A stretch of 64,000 nt of DNA from JADJOY01 sp016713535 [NCBI: Deltaproteobacteria bacterium] (lineage in GTDB: Bacteria > JADJOY01). The notes beneath the pieces are model-generated. The model searched no databases. It saw only the letters and a program-made list of their open reading frames with translations, and was not told where the DNA came from. Shown here piece by piece: positions 50,174 to 58,999 of this stretch. Position 1 is the first letter of the stretch. Each line of letters begins with the position of its first letter. The stretch spans positions 33,783 to 97,782 of the forward strand of contig JADJOY010000037.1 of NCBI GenBank assembly GCA_016713535.1. Direction: 5' to 3'. Position numbers and translations under genes: made by a program.

Positions 50174-52180
50174 TCATATCGCAGGCGACAGCACCGGACC
50201 GGGGTCGGCGCGCACGGGCAGCTCGATCACGAAGGTCGCGCCTGGCGGCGGCTCGCTCTCGGTCACGAAGATCTCTCCCTGGTGATCCTGCACCACCGCG
50301 AACGCCATCGAGAGTCCCCACATCGAGCGTCCCGCCTCCTCGGCCTCGCCGACCGGTGGATCGAAGATCGTGCGGCGCAGCTCGGCCGGCACTCCGGGGC
50401 CGGTGTCGGCGATCCGGATCTCGACGCGATCGCGCTCGTTGAGCGAGGTCGAGATGCGCAGCCGTCGGCCGTCGGCTGCGCTCGCGCCGTTCATGGTGGC
50501 CGCGGCGTGCTCGATCAAGCTCGTGAAGACCTGGCGGAGCTGGAGCCGATCCGCGGTGGTGATGGGGACCTCCGGGGAGAGCGAGGTCTCGACCGTGATG
50601 CCGGCGCGATTGAGCTCGTCGAGCGCGCTCTCGACGGTTCCGCTCAGCACCGCGTTGAGGTCGATCGGCTCGAGCCGCGGGCGGCGATGGCGCGCGAACG
50701 CGAGCAGGCTGCCGACGATCTGCTTGGCGCGCAGCGCCTCCGCGTGGATGCGCTCCACCGAGCTGCGGACCTTCCCCTCCACGGCGGCGTTGCGCAAGAG
50801 GAGCTGAGCGAAGCCGAGCACCCCGGTCAGCGGGTTGTTGAGCTGGTGAGCGATCCCACCCACCAGGATCCCCGCCGCCGAGAGCCGCTCGCTCTGGACG
50901 AGCTGCTCCTCGAGCTGCTTGACCCGGGTCACGTCTTCGGTGATCCCCGCCACGCGGTACACCTCGCCACGCTCGTCGCGCACCGGGAAGGCCCGGCCCC
51001 GCACCCAGCGCAGCGAGCCGTCGGGCCGAACCACGCGGTACTCGGCCTGCGCCATCTCGCCCTTGGCCACGTGGAAGTGCATCCGCATCACGCTCCTGCG
51101 ATCGTCGGGGTGGACCGCCTCGAGCGCGGCGAGCGGCTCGACGTCGAGCTGCGGCACGTCGCGCCCCCAGATCCGCTCGTAGGCGGGGCTGACGTAGAGC
51201 AGGCGGGGCTCGGCGACGTCGGCGATCCAGAACACCGCGTCGATGTTCTCGGCGAGCTGGCGGAAGCGCTCCTCCGAGGCGCGCAGCCGTTCGTCGGCGC
51301 GCGCCCGCGCCAGCGCCGCGGCGACGTGGTTGGCGATGGTCTGGAAGAGCAGCAGCTCCTCGTCGGTCACGCGGTGGCGGGCGCCGTAATAGATCGTGAA
51401 CTTGCCGAGCACCTCGCCACGGTAGGCGATCGGCACGAACACCAGCGAGCGGATGCCCTCCTCGCGGATGGCGTCGCGGAACTGGGCGACGCGATCGTCG
51501 CTCTCGGCGTCGTCGACCACCACGGGAGCGGGATCGCGGTCCTCGCGCGTCCACGGCGAGTGGCCCTCGACCACGGCGCGATAGCGCTCCGAGATGCCCT
51601 GCCACGCCTGGAAGCGCATCACGCCGTGGGCGTCGAAGAGCAGGATCGCCGCGCGGCGGGTGTGGAGGGCGCGCTCCGTCCCCTCGATCGCCTCGGCGTA
51701 GAGCTCCTCGATCGGGCGCGCGTGACTGGCGGCGTCGGCGAGGTGATAGACGGCGCGCACTCGCTCGAGCCGCCGTCGCAGCTCCTCCTCGACCTGGTGG
51801 CCCTGGCTACGCTCGAGGCTCTTGCGCTCGGCGAGCGAGAGCCGCACCGCGAGCAGCGCGCCGTCGACCGGCATGCGCACGTAGTCGTCGGCGCCGGCGG
51901 CGATCGCGGCGGCGATCAGCTCGGTCTCGTCGCGCGCCGCCGCCACCAGCACCACCGTCCGATCGCCGCGCTGCGAGGAGCGGATCCGGCTCACCAGCGT
52001 CAGCGTCGCGGGGATGCGCGCGCTGAGCTCGACCAGCACCAGCGGGAACCCGCCGAGCTGGAAGAGCTGCCAGGCGTGCTCGGCGTTGCTGGCGATCACC
52101 ACGTCGTGACCGAGCGAACGCAGGAGCGCAGGCCACGCCCCGCGTGGCTCGACCTCGTCCTCGACCAGCAGGATACGCAT
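50174..52180 (-). CDS. Hybrid sensor kinase: degenerate receiver-GAF-PAS-HisKA-HATPase
   Basis: The 668-aa protein shows a receiver domain (1-120), GAF (about 145-295), PAS/PAC (300-420), HisKA with GGIAHQLNNPLTG (His445) and HATPase (about 540-660). The receiver keeps the acidic pocket (LLVEDE), but the phosphoacceptor Asp is Glu51 (LVLVELSARIP) and the Lys is Met103 (DDYVRMPVD), so it should not be phosphorylated. The kinase N-box Asn appears as His558 (LIEHAAATM) and the G2 box is altered (GRSMWGLSM). DTGPGVP is intact. It may act as a phosphatase or scaffold. No response regulator with an output domain is nearby. Confidence 0.88.
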   Translation of the reverse strand: MRILLVEDEVEPRGAWPALLRSLGHDVVIASNAEHAWQLFQLGGFPLVLVELSARIPATLTLVSRIRSSQRGDRTVVLVAAARDETELIAAAIAAGADDYVRMPVDGALLAVRLSLAERKSLERSQGHQVEEELRRRLERVRAVYHLADAASHARPIEELYAEAIEGTERALHTRRAAILLFDAHGVMRFQAWQGISERYRAVVEGHSPWTREDRDPAPVVVDDAESDDRVAQFRDAIREEGIRSLVFVPIAYRGEVLGKFTIYYGARHRVTDEELLLFQTIANHVAAALARARADERLRASEERFRQLAENIDAVFWIADVAEPRLLYVSPAYERIWGRDVPQLDVEPLAALEAVHPDDRRSVMRMHFHVAKGEMAQAEYRVVRPDGSLRWVRGRAFPVRDERGEVYRVAGITEDVTRVKQLEEQLVQSERLSAAGILVGGIAHQLNNPLTGVLGFAQLLLRNAAVEGKVRSSVERIHAEALRAKQIVGSLLAFARHRRPRLEPIDLNAVLSGTVESALDELNRAGITVETSLSPEVPITTADRLQLRQVFTSLIEHAAATMNGASAADGRRLRISTSLNERDRVEIRIADTGPGVPAELRRTIFDPPVGEAEEAGRSMWGLSMAFAVVQDHQGEIFVTESEPPPGATFVIELPVRADPGPVLSPAI

Positions 52181-52264
52181 CGCGTCGCTCGCCGTCCGCG
52201 CGCCCGAGCCTAGCAGGCCGGTGACGAGCTCGCCGATGCGAGCCCGGCAACAGCCTGCCGATGC

Positions 52265-52540
52265 TCCCTCGGGGGTCTGGTCCAGACCCCCACGCGGGGT
52301 TTCTCGGGGGGCTGTTCCAGCCCCCCGCCCGCCTGGAGGGCGGCGCTCCGTCGCCGCCGCCCCCGCCGGGGCCTCACCCCCGAGACGCCTCGCTGCGCTC
52401 GCGGCGTCGCACTGAGGCTGTGAATTTCTCCATCTGGGTTGCTCACGGAAGCCGCATCGGCCCGGCGACGGGGGATGGAACCCCCGTCGCTACGAGGGTC
52501 TTCGTGGCGCGGGGGGCTCCGTCCCCCCGCGGAGCCGTGA
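52265..52540 (+). repeat. Family A element followed by a family B repeat
   Basis: The first stem is GGGGGTCTGG-T-CCAGACCCCC (52271-52291). The stem CGGGGGGCTG...CAGCCCCCCG is at about 52305-52327. CTGGAGGGCGGC... (family C-like) and CCTCACCCCCGAGACGCCTC follow. The B unit runs from about 52410: GGCTGTGAATTTCTCCATCT, GGCGACGGGGGATGGAACCC, CGTCGCTACGAGGGTC and GCGGGGGGCTCCGTCCCCCC. The gap 52181-52701 has no gene. Confidence 0.78.
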
Positions 52541-52809
52541 TCGGGGACGAGCCTCGTAGAGGACTTCCCCTATCTCGATCCGTACCTCCGCGGCGTGGTC
52601 GCGCGGCGAGGCGATCACGCCGCGCCGGGGCCCTGGCGTCGATAGGTCGACGGCGGACCATGCTGTATGCTCGACGAGCCCGACGATCGAGTGACCCCCC
52701 GATGGATCCAGCGAAGCTCTACAGCCCCGGACGTCCTGCGCGACAAAGTTCCCACGCTTCATCCGCGCTTATCAGTGGATGAAGCTCGCTCGAGCCCGAC
52801 GATCGGATC

Positions 52810-53979
52810 GTGCTGACCTCCATCTCGGGGCGCTACACGGTCGGCCAGATCCGCGAGCTGACCGGGCTCCCCGAAGATTCGGTCGCGCGCGTGATCCTCA
52901 AGCTGGTGGGCCGCGGCGTGGTGCTGTGGGACGACACGCTGCCGTTCTACGACGAGCCGGCGCTGCTCGAGGTCGTCCCGACCTTCGACCCGCAGAACGT
53001 CAACCGCAACGCCCACCTCGACGACACCGACCGGATGCTGCTGACCCTCATCAACGGCCGCACCACGGTGCGCCAGATGGAGGCGGCGCTACCGCTCAGC
53101 CGCGATCGGTTGCTGGCGAGCGTCATCCGGCTCCGGCTCGCCGACGTGATCGGCATCGCCGACATCGCGACCGCCGCCGCCGACGCCCGCGCCCAGCCGG
53201 GCAGCGGCGCGGCCACCTACCAGATGCCCGAAGGCACGACGGCACCACCCAAGCCGGAGACAGCCGCGCCGCCGAGCACTCCCGTCGTGCCCGCAGCGCC
53301 CGCCGCTCCGCCGCGTTCGGCGCCAGCCGCAGCGGGAGCGGGAGCCGGCGAACCGGCCGCCGGGCGCGCGTACAAGACTCGCCAGGACGCCTTCGAGGAG
53401 GCGACGCGCCGGCTGCTCAAGGGGGAGGCGCTCACTCCCGAGTTCGGGGGAGACGAGGAGACACCGGTCCCCGCGCCCCGCAAGACCACCTCCGCGCTGC
53501 GCGACCGCGAGCCACCGCGTTACGACCACAAGTCGGGCAGGCCGAGCACCAAGGAAACCAGGAAGCCGCGCACGGGGGAGGTCAAGAGCCGTCCACCGGA
53601 AGCGTCTCCTGGCGAGCCCGGCGCGGGACTGACCGTGGGCAAGGCGCTGCTCGCCGTCGTTCTGGTCGCGGCCGCCGCGATGGGCGCCAAGCTGTTGACC
53701 GGAGGTGGCAAGACGGCGACGTCGACGGCAGCGCCCGAGACGGTCGACATGCTCAGCCAGGCGATCGACCTCTCGACCCAGCACCTCCTGAAGGAGGGCT
53801 GGATCGCCGCTCAGGCGCGCCCGCGCTGGAACGACCTCTCGAATGGCGAGAGGACCAACGTGATGCGCGAGTTCGAGAAGTGGCTGGACCGCGACGGCCT
53901 GAAGGGCATCCAGATCACCGACGAGGACCAGCGGCCGATCGCCGAGTGGGAAGGCGGCAGCCTGACGATCATCAACTGA
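52810..53979 (+). CDS. Winged-helix-like membrane protein of unknown function
   Basis: The open frame encodes 389 aa from GTG 52810. Two similar small helical modules start it (ISGRYTVGQIRELTGLPEDS, then VARVILKLV, and INGRTTVRQMEAALPLSRDR), each like a DUF4388/wHTH partner. A Pro/Ala-rich linker (about 140-270), one membrane helix (VGKALLAVVLVAAAAMGAKL) and a C-terminal periplasmic region follow. The N-terminus is probably longer. In the frame from ATG 52702 there is an in-frame TGA at 52780, but a neighbouring frame reads PDVLRDKVPTLHPRLSVDEA, so two compensating indels (near 52726 and 52785) likely hide a start at 52702. Confidence 0.72.
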   Translation: MLTSISGRYTVGQIRELTGLPEDSVARVILKLVGRGVVLWDDTLPFYDEPALLEVVPTFDPQNVNRNAHLDDTDRMLLTLINGRTTVRQMEAALPLSRDRLLASVIRLRLADVIGIADIATAAADARAQPGSGAATYQMPEGTTAPPKPETAAPPSTPVVPAAPAAPPRSAPAAAGAGAGEPAAGRAYKTRQDAFEEATRRLLKGEALTPEFGGDEETPVPAPRKTTSALRDREPPRYDHKSGRPSTKETRKPRTGEVKSRPPEASPGEPGAGLTVGKALLAVVLVAAAAMGAKLLTGGGKTATSTAAPETVDMLSQAIDLSTQHLLKEGWIAAQARPRWNDLSNGERTNVMREFEKWLDRDGLKGIQITDEDQRPIAEWEGGSLTIIN

Positions 53980-54026
53980 CGCCACGGCCGCTCCGTCGGC
54001 CGCCCGGCGATCGCCGCGTGGATGCG

Positions 54027-55391
54027 TCAGCTCGCGCGCGGCACGCTCGCTTCGTCGAGGCCCTCGAGAAGCTCCGAGTCGGATGGCGGCTCCACCACGG
54101 CGCTGCGCGCCGGCCCGTCCACTGGCAAGGTCACGATGAACGTGGCACCCGGCCCGGGATCGGAGTCCGCGACCCGGATGGTACCGCCGTGCTCTTCGAC
54201 GATCCGGAACACGATCGAGAGCCCGAGGCCGGTGCCCTGGCCCACGTCCTTGGTGGTGTAGAACGGCTCGAAGACCTTCGCCTTTTCGCGATCGTCGATC
54301 CCGGGGCCGTTGTCGATCACGCGGATCTCGAGCTGACCGCCGGACGTCCTGCCGGTGATGATGCGCAACACGCCGCGGCCGTCGGTGGCGGCCATCGCCT
54401 GCACCGCGTTGGTGCAGAGGTTGGCGAGCACCTGCGTGATCTGGCCCGCATCGAGCAGCGCCTCGGGGAGGTCGGGGTCGAGCTCGGCCGTGATCGCCAC
54501 CCGCCCACCCGCGACCTCGTGTTCGAGCTGCTCGAGGGCGCTCTCGACCGCCGCGTTGACGTCGACACGGGTCAGGTCGGGCTTGTGCAGACCTGCGAAC
54601 GTGGTGAGCTTGGCGACGATCGCCTTGGCGCGTGCGCCGGCGCGCGCGATGTGCTCGAGGTGCCCGCGGACCACGGCGTCGAGATTGGGCCGCGCCGAGA
54701 GCAGCTCGGCGAAGCCCAGGATCCCGGTGAGCGGGTTGTTGAGCTCGTGAGCGAGACCGCCGACCAGGATGCCCACCGCGGAGAGCTTCTCGTGCTGGAC
54801 GAGCTGCTCCTCGGCGGCGCGTAGCCGGTCGTACGCCTCGCGGGTCTCCTGCACCTGCCGGGCGAGCGCCTCCTCGGCGTTCTTGCGCTCGCTCACGTCC
54901 TGCACGGTGCCCTCGTAGTAGAGGAGCCGGCCCCGCGCGTCGCGCACCGCGCGGGCGTATTCGGAGATCCAGATCACGCTGCCGTCGCGGCGGCGGATCT
55001 GCGACTCGAAGGCGCGCACCGCGTCGTACTCGGCGAGCAGCCGCTTGAACTCGGAGCGACGCTCGGCGTCGACGTAGACCTGGCGGCCGATGTCCGAGAT
55101 CCCCGACATCAGCTCGGCGGCGCTGCCGTAGCCGTACATGCGCGCCAGCGCCGGGTTCGCGTAGAGGTAGTGACCGTCGGGGGTGGTCTGGAAGATCCCC
55201 TCGACGGCGTTCTCGAAGGCGCTGCGGAACTTCGCCTCGGCGCGATCGAGAGCGCGCTGCAGGGCCTCGCGGCGGCGCTGCTCGCTGGGACGCAGGCGGC
55301 GCGGGTGGCGCGCCCGATCGGCGCTCTTGCGCTCGGCACGCGGCGAGAAGCCGCGATCCCGGGATCGCGAGCCAGGTCTGCGTCGTTTCAT
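54027..55391 (-). CDS. PAS-domain sensor histidine kinase
   Basis: The 454-aa protein has a basic N-terminal helix, PAS/PAC (about 55-165: NAVEGIFQTTPDGHYLYANP, then YYEGTVQDVSERKNAEEAL), a linker coil, HisKA (GGLAHELNNPLTGILGFAEL) and HATPase with an intact N-box (ANLCTNAVQAM), G1 (IDNGPGIDDREKAKVFEPFY) and G2 (GQGTGLGLSIVFRIVEEHGG). There are no membrane helices, so it is a cytoplasmic sensor. It has the same HisKA type as the hybrid kinase at 50174, but here all catalytic boxes are good. It heads the leftward side next to the PLD gene (25-bp gap). Confidence 0.93.
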   Translation of the reverse strand: MKRRRPGSRSRDRGFSPRAERKSADRARHPRRLRPSEQRRREALQRALDRAEAKFRSAFENAVEGIFQTTPDGHYLYANPALARMYGYGSAAELMSGISDIGRQVYVDAERRSEFKRLLAEYDAVRAFESQIRRRDGSVIWISEYARAVRDARGRLLYYEGTVQDVSERKNAEEALARQVQETREAYDRLRAAEEQLVQHEKLSAVGILVGGLAHELNNPLTGILGFAELLSARPNLDAVVRGHLEHIARAGARAKAIVAKLTTFAGLHKPDLTRVDVNAAVESALEQLEHEVAGGRVAITAELDPDLPEALLDAGQITQVLANLCTNAVQAMAATDGRGVLRIITGRTSGGQLEIRVIDNGPGIDDREKAKVFEPFYTTKDVGQGTGLGLSIVFRIVEEHGGTIRVADSDPGPGATFIVTLPVDGPARSAVVEPPSDSELLEGLDEASVPRAS

Positions 55392-55416
55392 GGGCGTCTC
55401 GTCGGAATGGCGCGGC

Positions 55417-57675
55417 TCACGAGTACATGGCGTCGGGCCACAAGGTGTCGGTGATCGCGCGGCGGCCCGACTCGCGCTTCCAGTACTCGGACTCGAGATC
55501 GAGGGGCACCGCGGTGGCCACCAGCTTCAGCAAGCGCCCCTCGAGCTCGCCCACCACCGCCGCGTCCTCGACCACCACGTTCACCTCACGCTCCCAGTAC
55601 GCGGCGGTCGCGTCGAGGTTGGCCGAGCCGACGCTCGCCACCTCGCCGTCGGCGGTGATGACCTTGGCGTGAACGTAGGGCCGCACCGCACCACCGCGCG
55701 CGACCAGCAACGGGAGTCCACTCACCTGTACTTCGTAGACGTGTACGCCCCCCCGGATCAAGGGCTCGAAGCGGCGCTTGGTCATGTATTCGAAGAGCTC
55801 GCGGTGGATCGGGCCCTTGAAGAACGTGCCGTCGGCGCGCCGCGGGATCGCGCACCCGGTGAGGAAATCGATGCGCACGCCGCGCTTCACCGCGCGCAGC
55901 ATGGTGGCCGCAGGGTCGCGAGCACCGGGAAATCGTTGAGCACCACCACGTGGTCGCGCGCCGTGGATGATCGCCTCGTAGCTGAGCAGCGCGTTGGCGT
56001 CAGCGAGACCGTCGTGGTGGATCACCCGCGCCCGGGTGGTGCCGAGGCTCGCCAGCCGCGGCGGCACGCCGTCGTCCTCGGCGACCTCGGTGCCGCGGTT
56101 GCGGCGCCAGTTCTCGAGGAACACGCGCTGGACCTGCGCGACCAGCGGGCCGCGCACCTCGAGGTGGGCGTCGAGCCACGGGATGCGGTCCTGGGGTGTC
56201 GCGTCGAGGATCGCGACCTCCTCGAAGCCCTCGTAGTACTCGTCGCCGGCGTTGCGGCCGCTCACGAACGCGACGCGCCCGTCGACCACGATCAGCTTGC
56301 GGTGGTCGCGCTGCTTGAGCCGTACCGCGTCGACGCCCTCGGCGAAGGTGATGGGGTCGCTCGCGATGATCTCGACGTCGGGCTCGCCGCTCAGGCTCTT
56401 GGCCACCGGGTTCTGCAGGCCGAGGAGCTCCTGACCCGAGTAGAGCGCGTCGACGACCAGCCGGACGTGCACGCCGCGGCGCGCCGCCACCACCAGCCGC
56501 GCCGCGAACTGCTCGGCGAAGCGGCCCTCCTTGAGCATGTAGAACTGCGCGTGGATCGAGCGCTCGGCGCGCTCGAGCGCGGCGAACACCGCCTCGCGCG
56601 CGGCGCGGTTGTCGAGCTCGACGTGGACCTGGTTGCCCTCCGCCACGCGGCTGCCGGTCATGAGGTCGAGGCCGCGGGTGAAGCGCTCCTCGGGTCGCGC
56701 GGCGTCGCGCTCGCGGACCATCGCCGCCGCCCGCGCGGCGAGGTCGGCGAGCGCCGCGTCGTTCGCCGCGAGCTCCGCGAACTCCTCCCACGGCACGGCC
56801 GTCACGCCGCCCACCGCCTCGAACGCGGCGACCCGCTCGGGGGTGACGATCGCGAGCACCACCGGCACGCCCAGCGCACGGACGCGGCGCAGCGTGCTGC
56901 TCGCGAAGATCGGCGCGAAGTCGACCTGCAAGGTGGCGAAGCCCAGGTCCTCGGCGGGGTGGACCATCGTCGCCGAGCGTGGCAGCTCCTCGCGCTCGAC
57001 GATGGCGCGCAGGTCGAGGGTGCGATCGAGGTCGTGGAGGTCGACGTAGCAGAGCTGGAAGCCGCGCCGCGCGAGCGCCCGCAGCGGCTCGAGCGCCTCG
57101 CCCTGGGCGCCGAGCAGCAGGCTCGCGTCGACCGCCGCGACCGGCTGATCGGTGACCACCTGCAGCACGCCGTATTCACCGGGCTCGAGCGGGCGCAGCA
57201 CCCGTCCCTTGTCGCTGAGGACCTCGTAGGTGACGCGGTGCAGGCCCGGCTGGGTCGGCACGTAGGCGAAGTGGGCGAGCCCGCGCTCGTCGGTGCGCGC
57301 CTCGCCCACCACCGTGCCGTCCACGGCGAAGCGCACGGTGCGATCGGCGAGGTCCGGCCCGCCGCGGTAGAGCGCCTCGACCTTGACCGAGAGGTCGACC
57401 TCGAAGCCGAGCGCGGCGATGCGATCGCGCCCCGATTCCTGCACGAAACGCAGCCAGCTACGCCCGCCGCGCCACTGCTCGACGACCTCCACGACGCGCC
57501 GCACGGCGTCGTCGAGGGGGTGCTCGCTGGGCACCGGCACGACGACGCGGCTGGGGGCGATCTCCGGGTCGGTGACCGCGGCCGCGATGGCCTCCGCCGG
57601 GACCGTGGCCGACTCGCGGGTCAGCGCGCGCAGGACCTCGCTGATGCGGTCGGCGAGGTTGCGCTCGGCGGGCAT
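55417..57675 (-). CDS. Phospholipase D/cardiolipin synthase-like protein with unusual N-terminal domains
   Basis: The 752-aa protein has two HKD motifs, HRKLIVVDGRVAFVSGRNAG and HAKVITADGEVASVGSANLD, as needed for one PLD active site. Residues of about 1-300 form extra domains: a beta-rich region (FVPTQPGLHRVTYEVL-like) and a segment resembling a HAD/lipin-type Rossmann region (RALARRGFQLCYVDLHDLDR). Near 55915-55965 the natural frame looks locally shifted (RPRGGAQRFPGARDPAA, where the other frame gives RDHVVVLNDFPVLATLR), so two compensating indels are likely. It may make or remodel phospholipids. Confidence 0.83.
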   Translation of the reverse strand: MPAERNLADRISEVLRALTRESATVPAEAIAAAVTDPEIAPSRVVVPVPSEHPLDDAVRRVVEVVEQWRGGRSWLRFVQESGRDRIAALGFEVDLSVKVEALYRGGPDLADRTVRFAVDGTVVGEARTDERGLAHFAYVPTQPGLHRVTYEVLSDKGRVLRPLEPGEYGVLQVVTDQPVAAVDASLLLGAQGEALEPLRALARRGFQLCYVDLHDLDRTLDLRAIVEREELPRSATMVHPAEDLGFATLQVDFAPIFASSTLRRVRALGVPVVLAIVTPERVAAFEAVGGVTAVPWEEFAELAANDAALADLAARAAAMVRERDAARPEERFTRGLDLMTGSRVAEGNQVHVELDNRAAREAVFAALERAERSIHAQFYMLKEGRFAEQFAARLVVAARRGVHVRLVVDALYSGQELLGLQNPVAKSLSGEPDVEIIASDPITFAEGVDAVRLKQRDHRKLIVVDGRVAFVSGRNAGDEYYEGFEEVAILDATPQDRIPWLDAHLEVRGPLVAQVQRVFLENWRRNRGTEVAEDDGVPPRLASLGTTRARVIHHDGLADANALLSYEAIIHGARPRGGAQRFPGARDPAATMLRAVKRGVRIDFLTGCAIPRRADGTFFKGPIHRELFEYMTKRRFEPLIRGGVHVYEVQVSGLPLLVARGGAVRPYVHAKVITADGEVASVGSANLDATAAYWEREVNVVVEDAAVVGELEGRLLKLVATAVPLDLESEYWKRESGRRAITDTLWPDAMYS

Positions 57676-58051
57676 GGCAGGGACGTGGGTCGTGGCTCGA
57701 TCGGGGCGCGCCGAACGAGTGTAGCGCGTCGGCGGGCATCGACGCGGTCGCGTCGTACGCCCGGCCCGCCGGGGAGGGACCTGCACAAACGCGCGATCGC
57801 CGCCCCGCCCGACGGGAGCGGTGGGGCCGCCTCCCGTCGCGCAAGCGACGCGCACGCCTCCTCGCCGCGACCCGCAGGCGGGCCCTCCAGAGCCATTCCG
57901 CCATCGGCGTCGGCCGGGATGCGCGCGCTCCGTCGTATCGCCGGGCACGCGACGCGTGCCCCTCCCCTCGAACCGGCGGCTGCTGACGGCGAGGTCGGCT
58001 TGCCCCGCTCGCCGGATGCGGTATTGAGGGGGCTTCGCTCCGAGATCGACG
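57676..58051 (+). other. Gene-free region with palindromic repeats
   Basis: This gap contains CCGCCTCCCGTCGCGCAAGC-type small inverted repeats (CGTCGCGCAAGCGACG) and GGCGGGCCCTCCAGAG (a family C end). It also contains the perfect stem GGGCACGCG-A-CGCGTGCCC (57943-57961), the same stem as at 46243-46261. It holds the promoters for the divergent PLD and DMT genes. No gene is seen. Confidence 0.6.
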
Positions 58052-58999
58052 ATGAGACCACCGCCCATCGCGACGCTGCTCGTGGGCACGGTCGCGATCA
58101 GCTCCGCGGCGGTGCTGATCGTGCTCACCGCGCTCCCGCCCGAGGCCATCGCGGTGTGGCGGCTCGGCGTCACCACGCTGGTGTTCGCGCCGTTCGCGGC
58201 GCGCCGCGCCCGCGCCGAGCTCGCGGCCCTCGACGGGCGCGCGCGGCTCGCGCTGCTCGCGGGCGGCGTCGCCTTCGGCCTCCACTTCGTGTGGTTCCCG
58301 ATGGGCTTCACCCGCACCAGCTACGAGAGCACCGTGCTGCTCCTGGTCTCGCAGCCGGTGATGGCGGCGATCGTGGGTGCCCTCTTCCTCGGCGAGGCGA
58401 TCAAGGGCTCGATGCTGGTGTCGATGGCGCTCGCCACCTCGGGTCTCGCCATCCTGGTGTGGGACGACTACCACTTCCGCCCCGAGCAGCTCCGGGGCGA
58501 CGCGATCGTGCTGGCGAGCTGTGTGGCGATCGTGACGACGCGCGCGCTGGCGCGGCGGCTGCGCCAGCTCCTCGGCTTCGCCACCTACGTGTGCGCGATC
58601 TCGGCGCTCGGTGCGTGCGTCGCGGGGCTGGGCGCGCTCGCCCGTGGCGTGCCACTCACCCGCGCCGAGTCGGGCGCCACCGAGTGGATCGCGCTGGCGC
58701 TGCTGCTCCTCGTACCCACCATCGGCGGTCACACGGTGTTCCACTACGTGGTCAAGTACGTGCGGGTCTTCCACGTGAACCTGGTGATCCTCGCCGAGCC
58801 GGTGATCGCGATCGTGATGAAGCACGTGCTGGCGCCGTGGTTCGAGGTGTTTCGCGGCAACGCGCTGACCCGCGCCCACTGGCTCGGCGGCGCGCTGTTG
58901 TTCGGCGGCGTGGCCATCGGCCTGGTGCTGCGCGACCGCGAGGAGCCGCGCAGCGCGGCGAACGGAGAGCGGACGGAGCTGGAAGGAGCGGTGCCGTGA
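58052..58999 (+). CDS. EamA/DMT superfamily transporter
   Basis: The 315-aa protein has about ten hydrophobic helices in two EamA repeats: first TLLVGTVAISSAAVLIVLTA to LVSMALATSGLAILVWDDYH, second LRGDAIVLASCVAIVTTRAL to LGGALLFGGVAIGLVLRDRE. It likely exports a small metabolite or amino acid. The substrate is unknown. Its TGA overlaps the start of the M16 peptidase gene (GTGA at 58996-58999), so the two genes are translationally coupled. Confidence 0.9.
   Translation: MRPPPIATLLVGTVAISSAAVLIVLTALPPEAIAVWRLGVTTLVFAPFAARRARAELAALDGRARLALLAGGVAFGLHFVWFPMGFTRTSYESTVLLLVSQPVMAAIVGALFLGEAIKGSMLVSMALATSGLAILVWDDYHFRPEQLRGDAIVLASCVAIVTTRALARRLRQLLGFATYVCAISALGACVAGLGALARGVPLTRAESGATEWIALALLLLVPTIGGHTVFHYVVKYVRVFHVNLVILAEPVIAIVMKHVLAPWFEVFRGNALTRAHWLGGALLFGGVAIGLVLRDREEPRSAANGERTELEGAVP

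Noticed and set aside
55183-58995. A very long + strand open frame across the kinase start and PLD gene
   Set aside because: Only its last part (from 58996) is real, the M16 peptidase. The rest is antisense to the PLD-like gene with Arg/His-rich nonsense.
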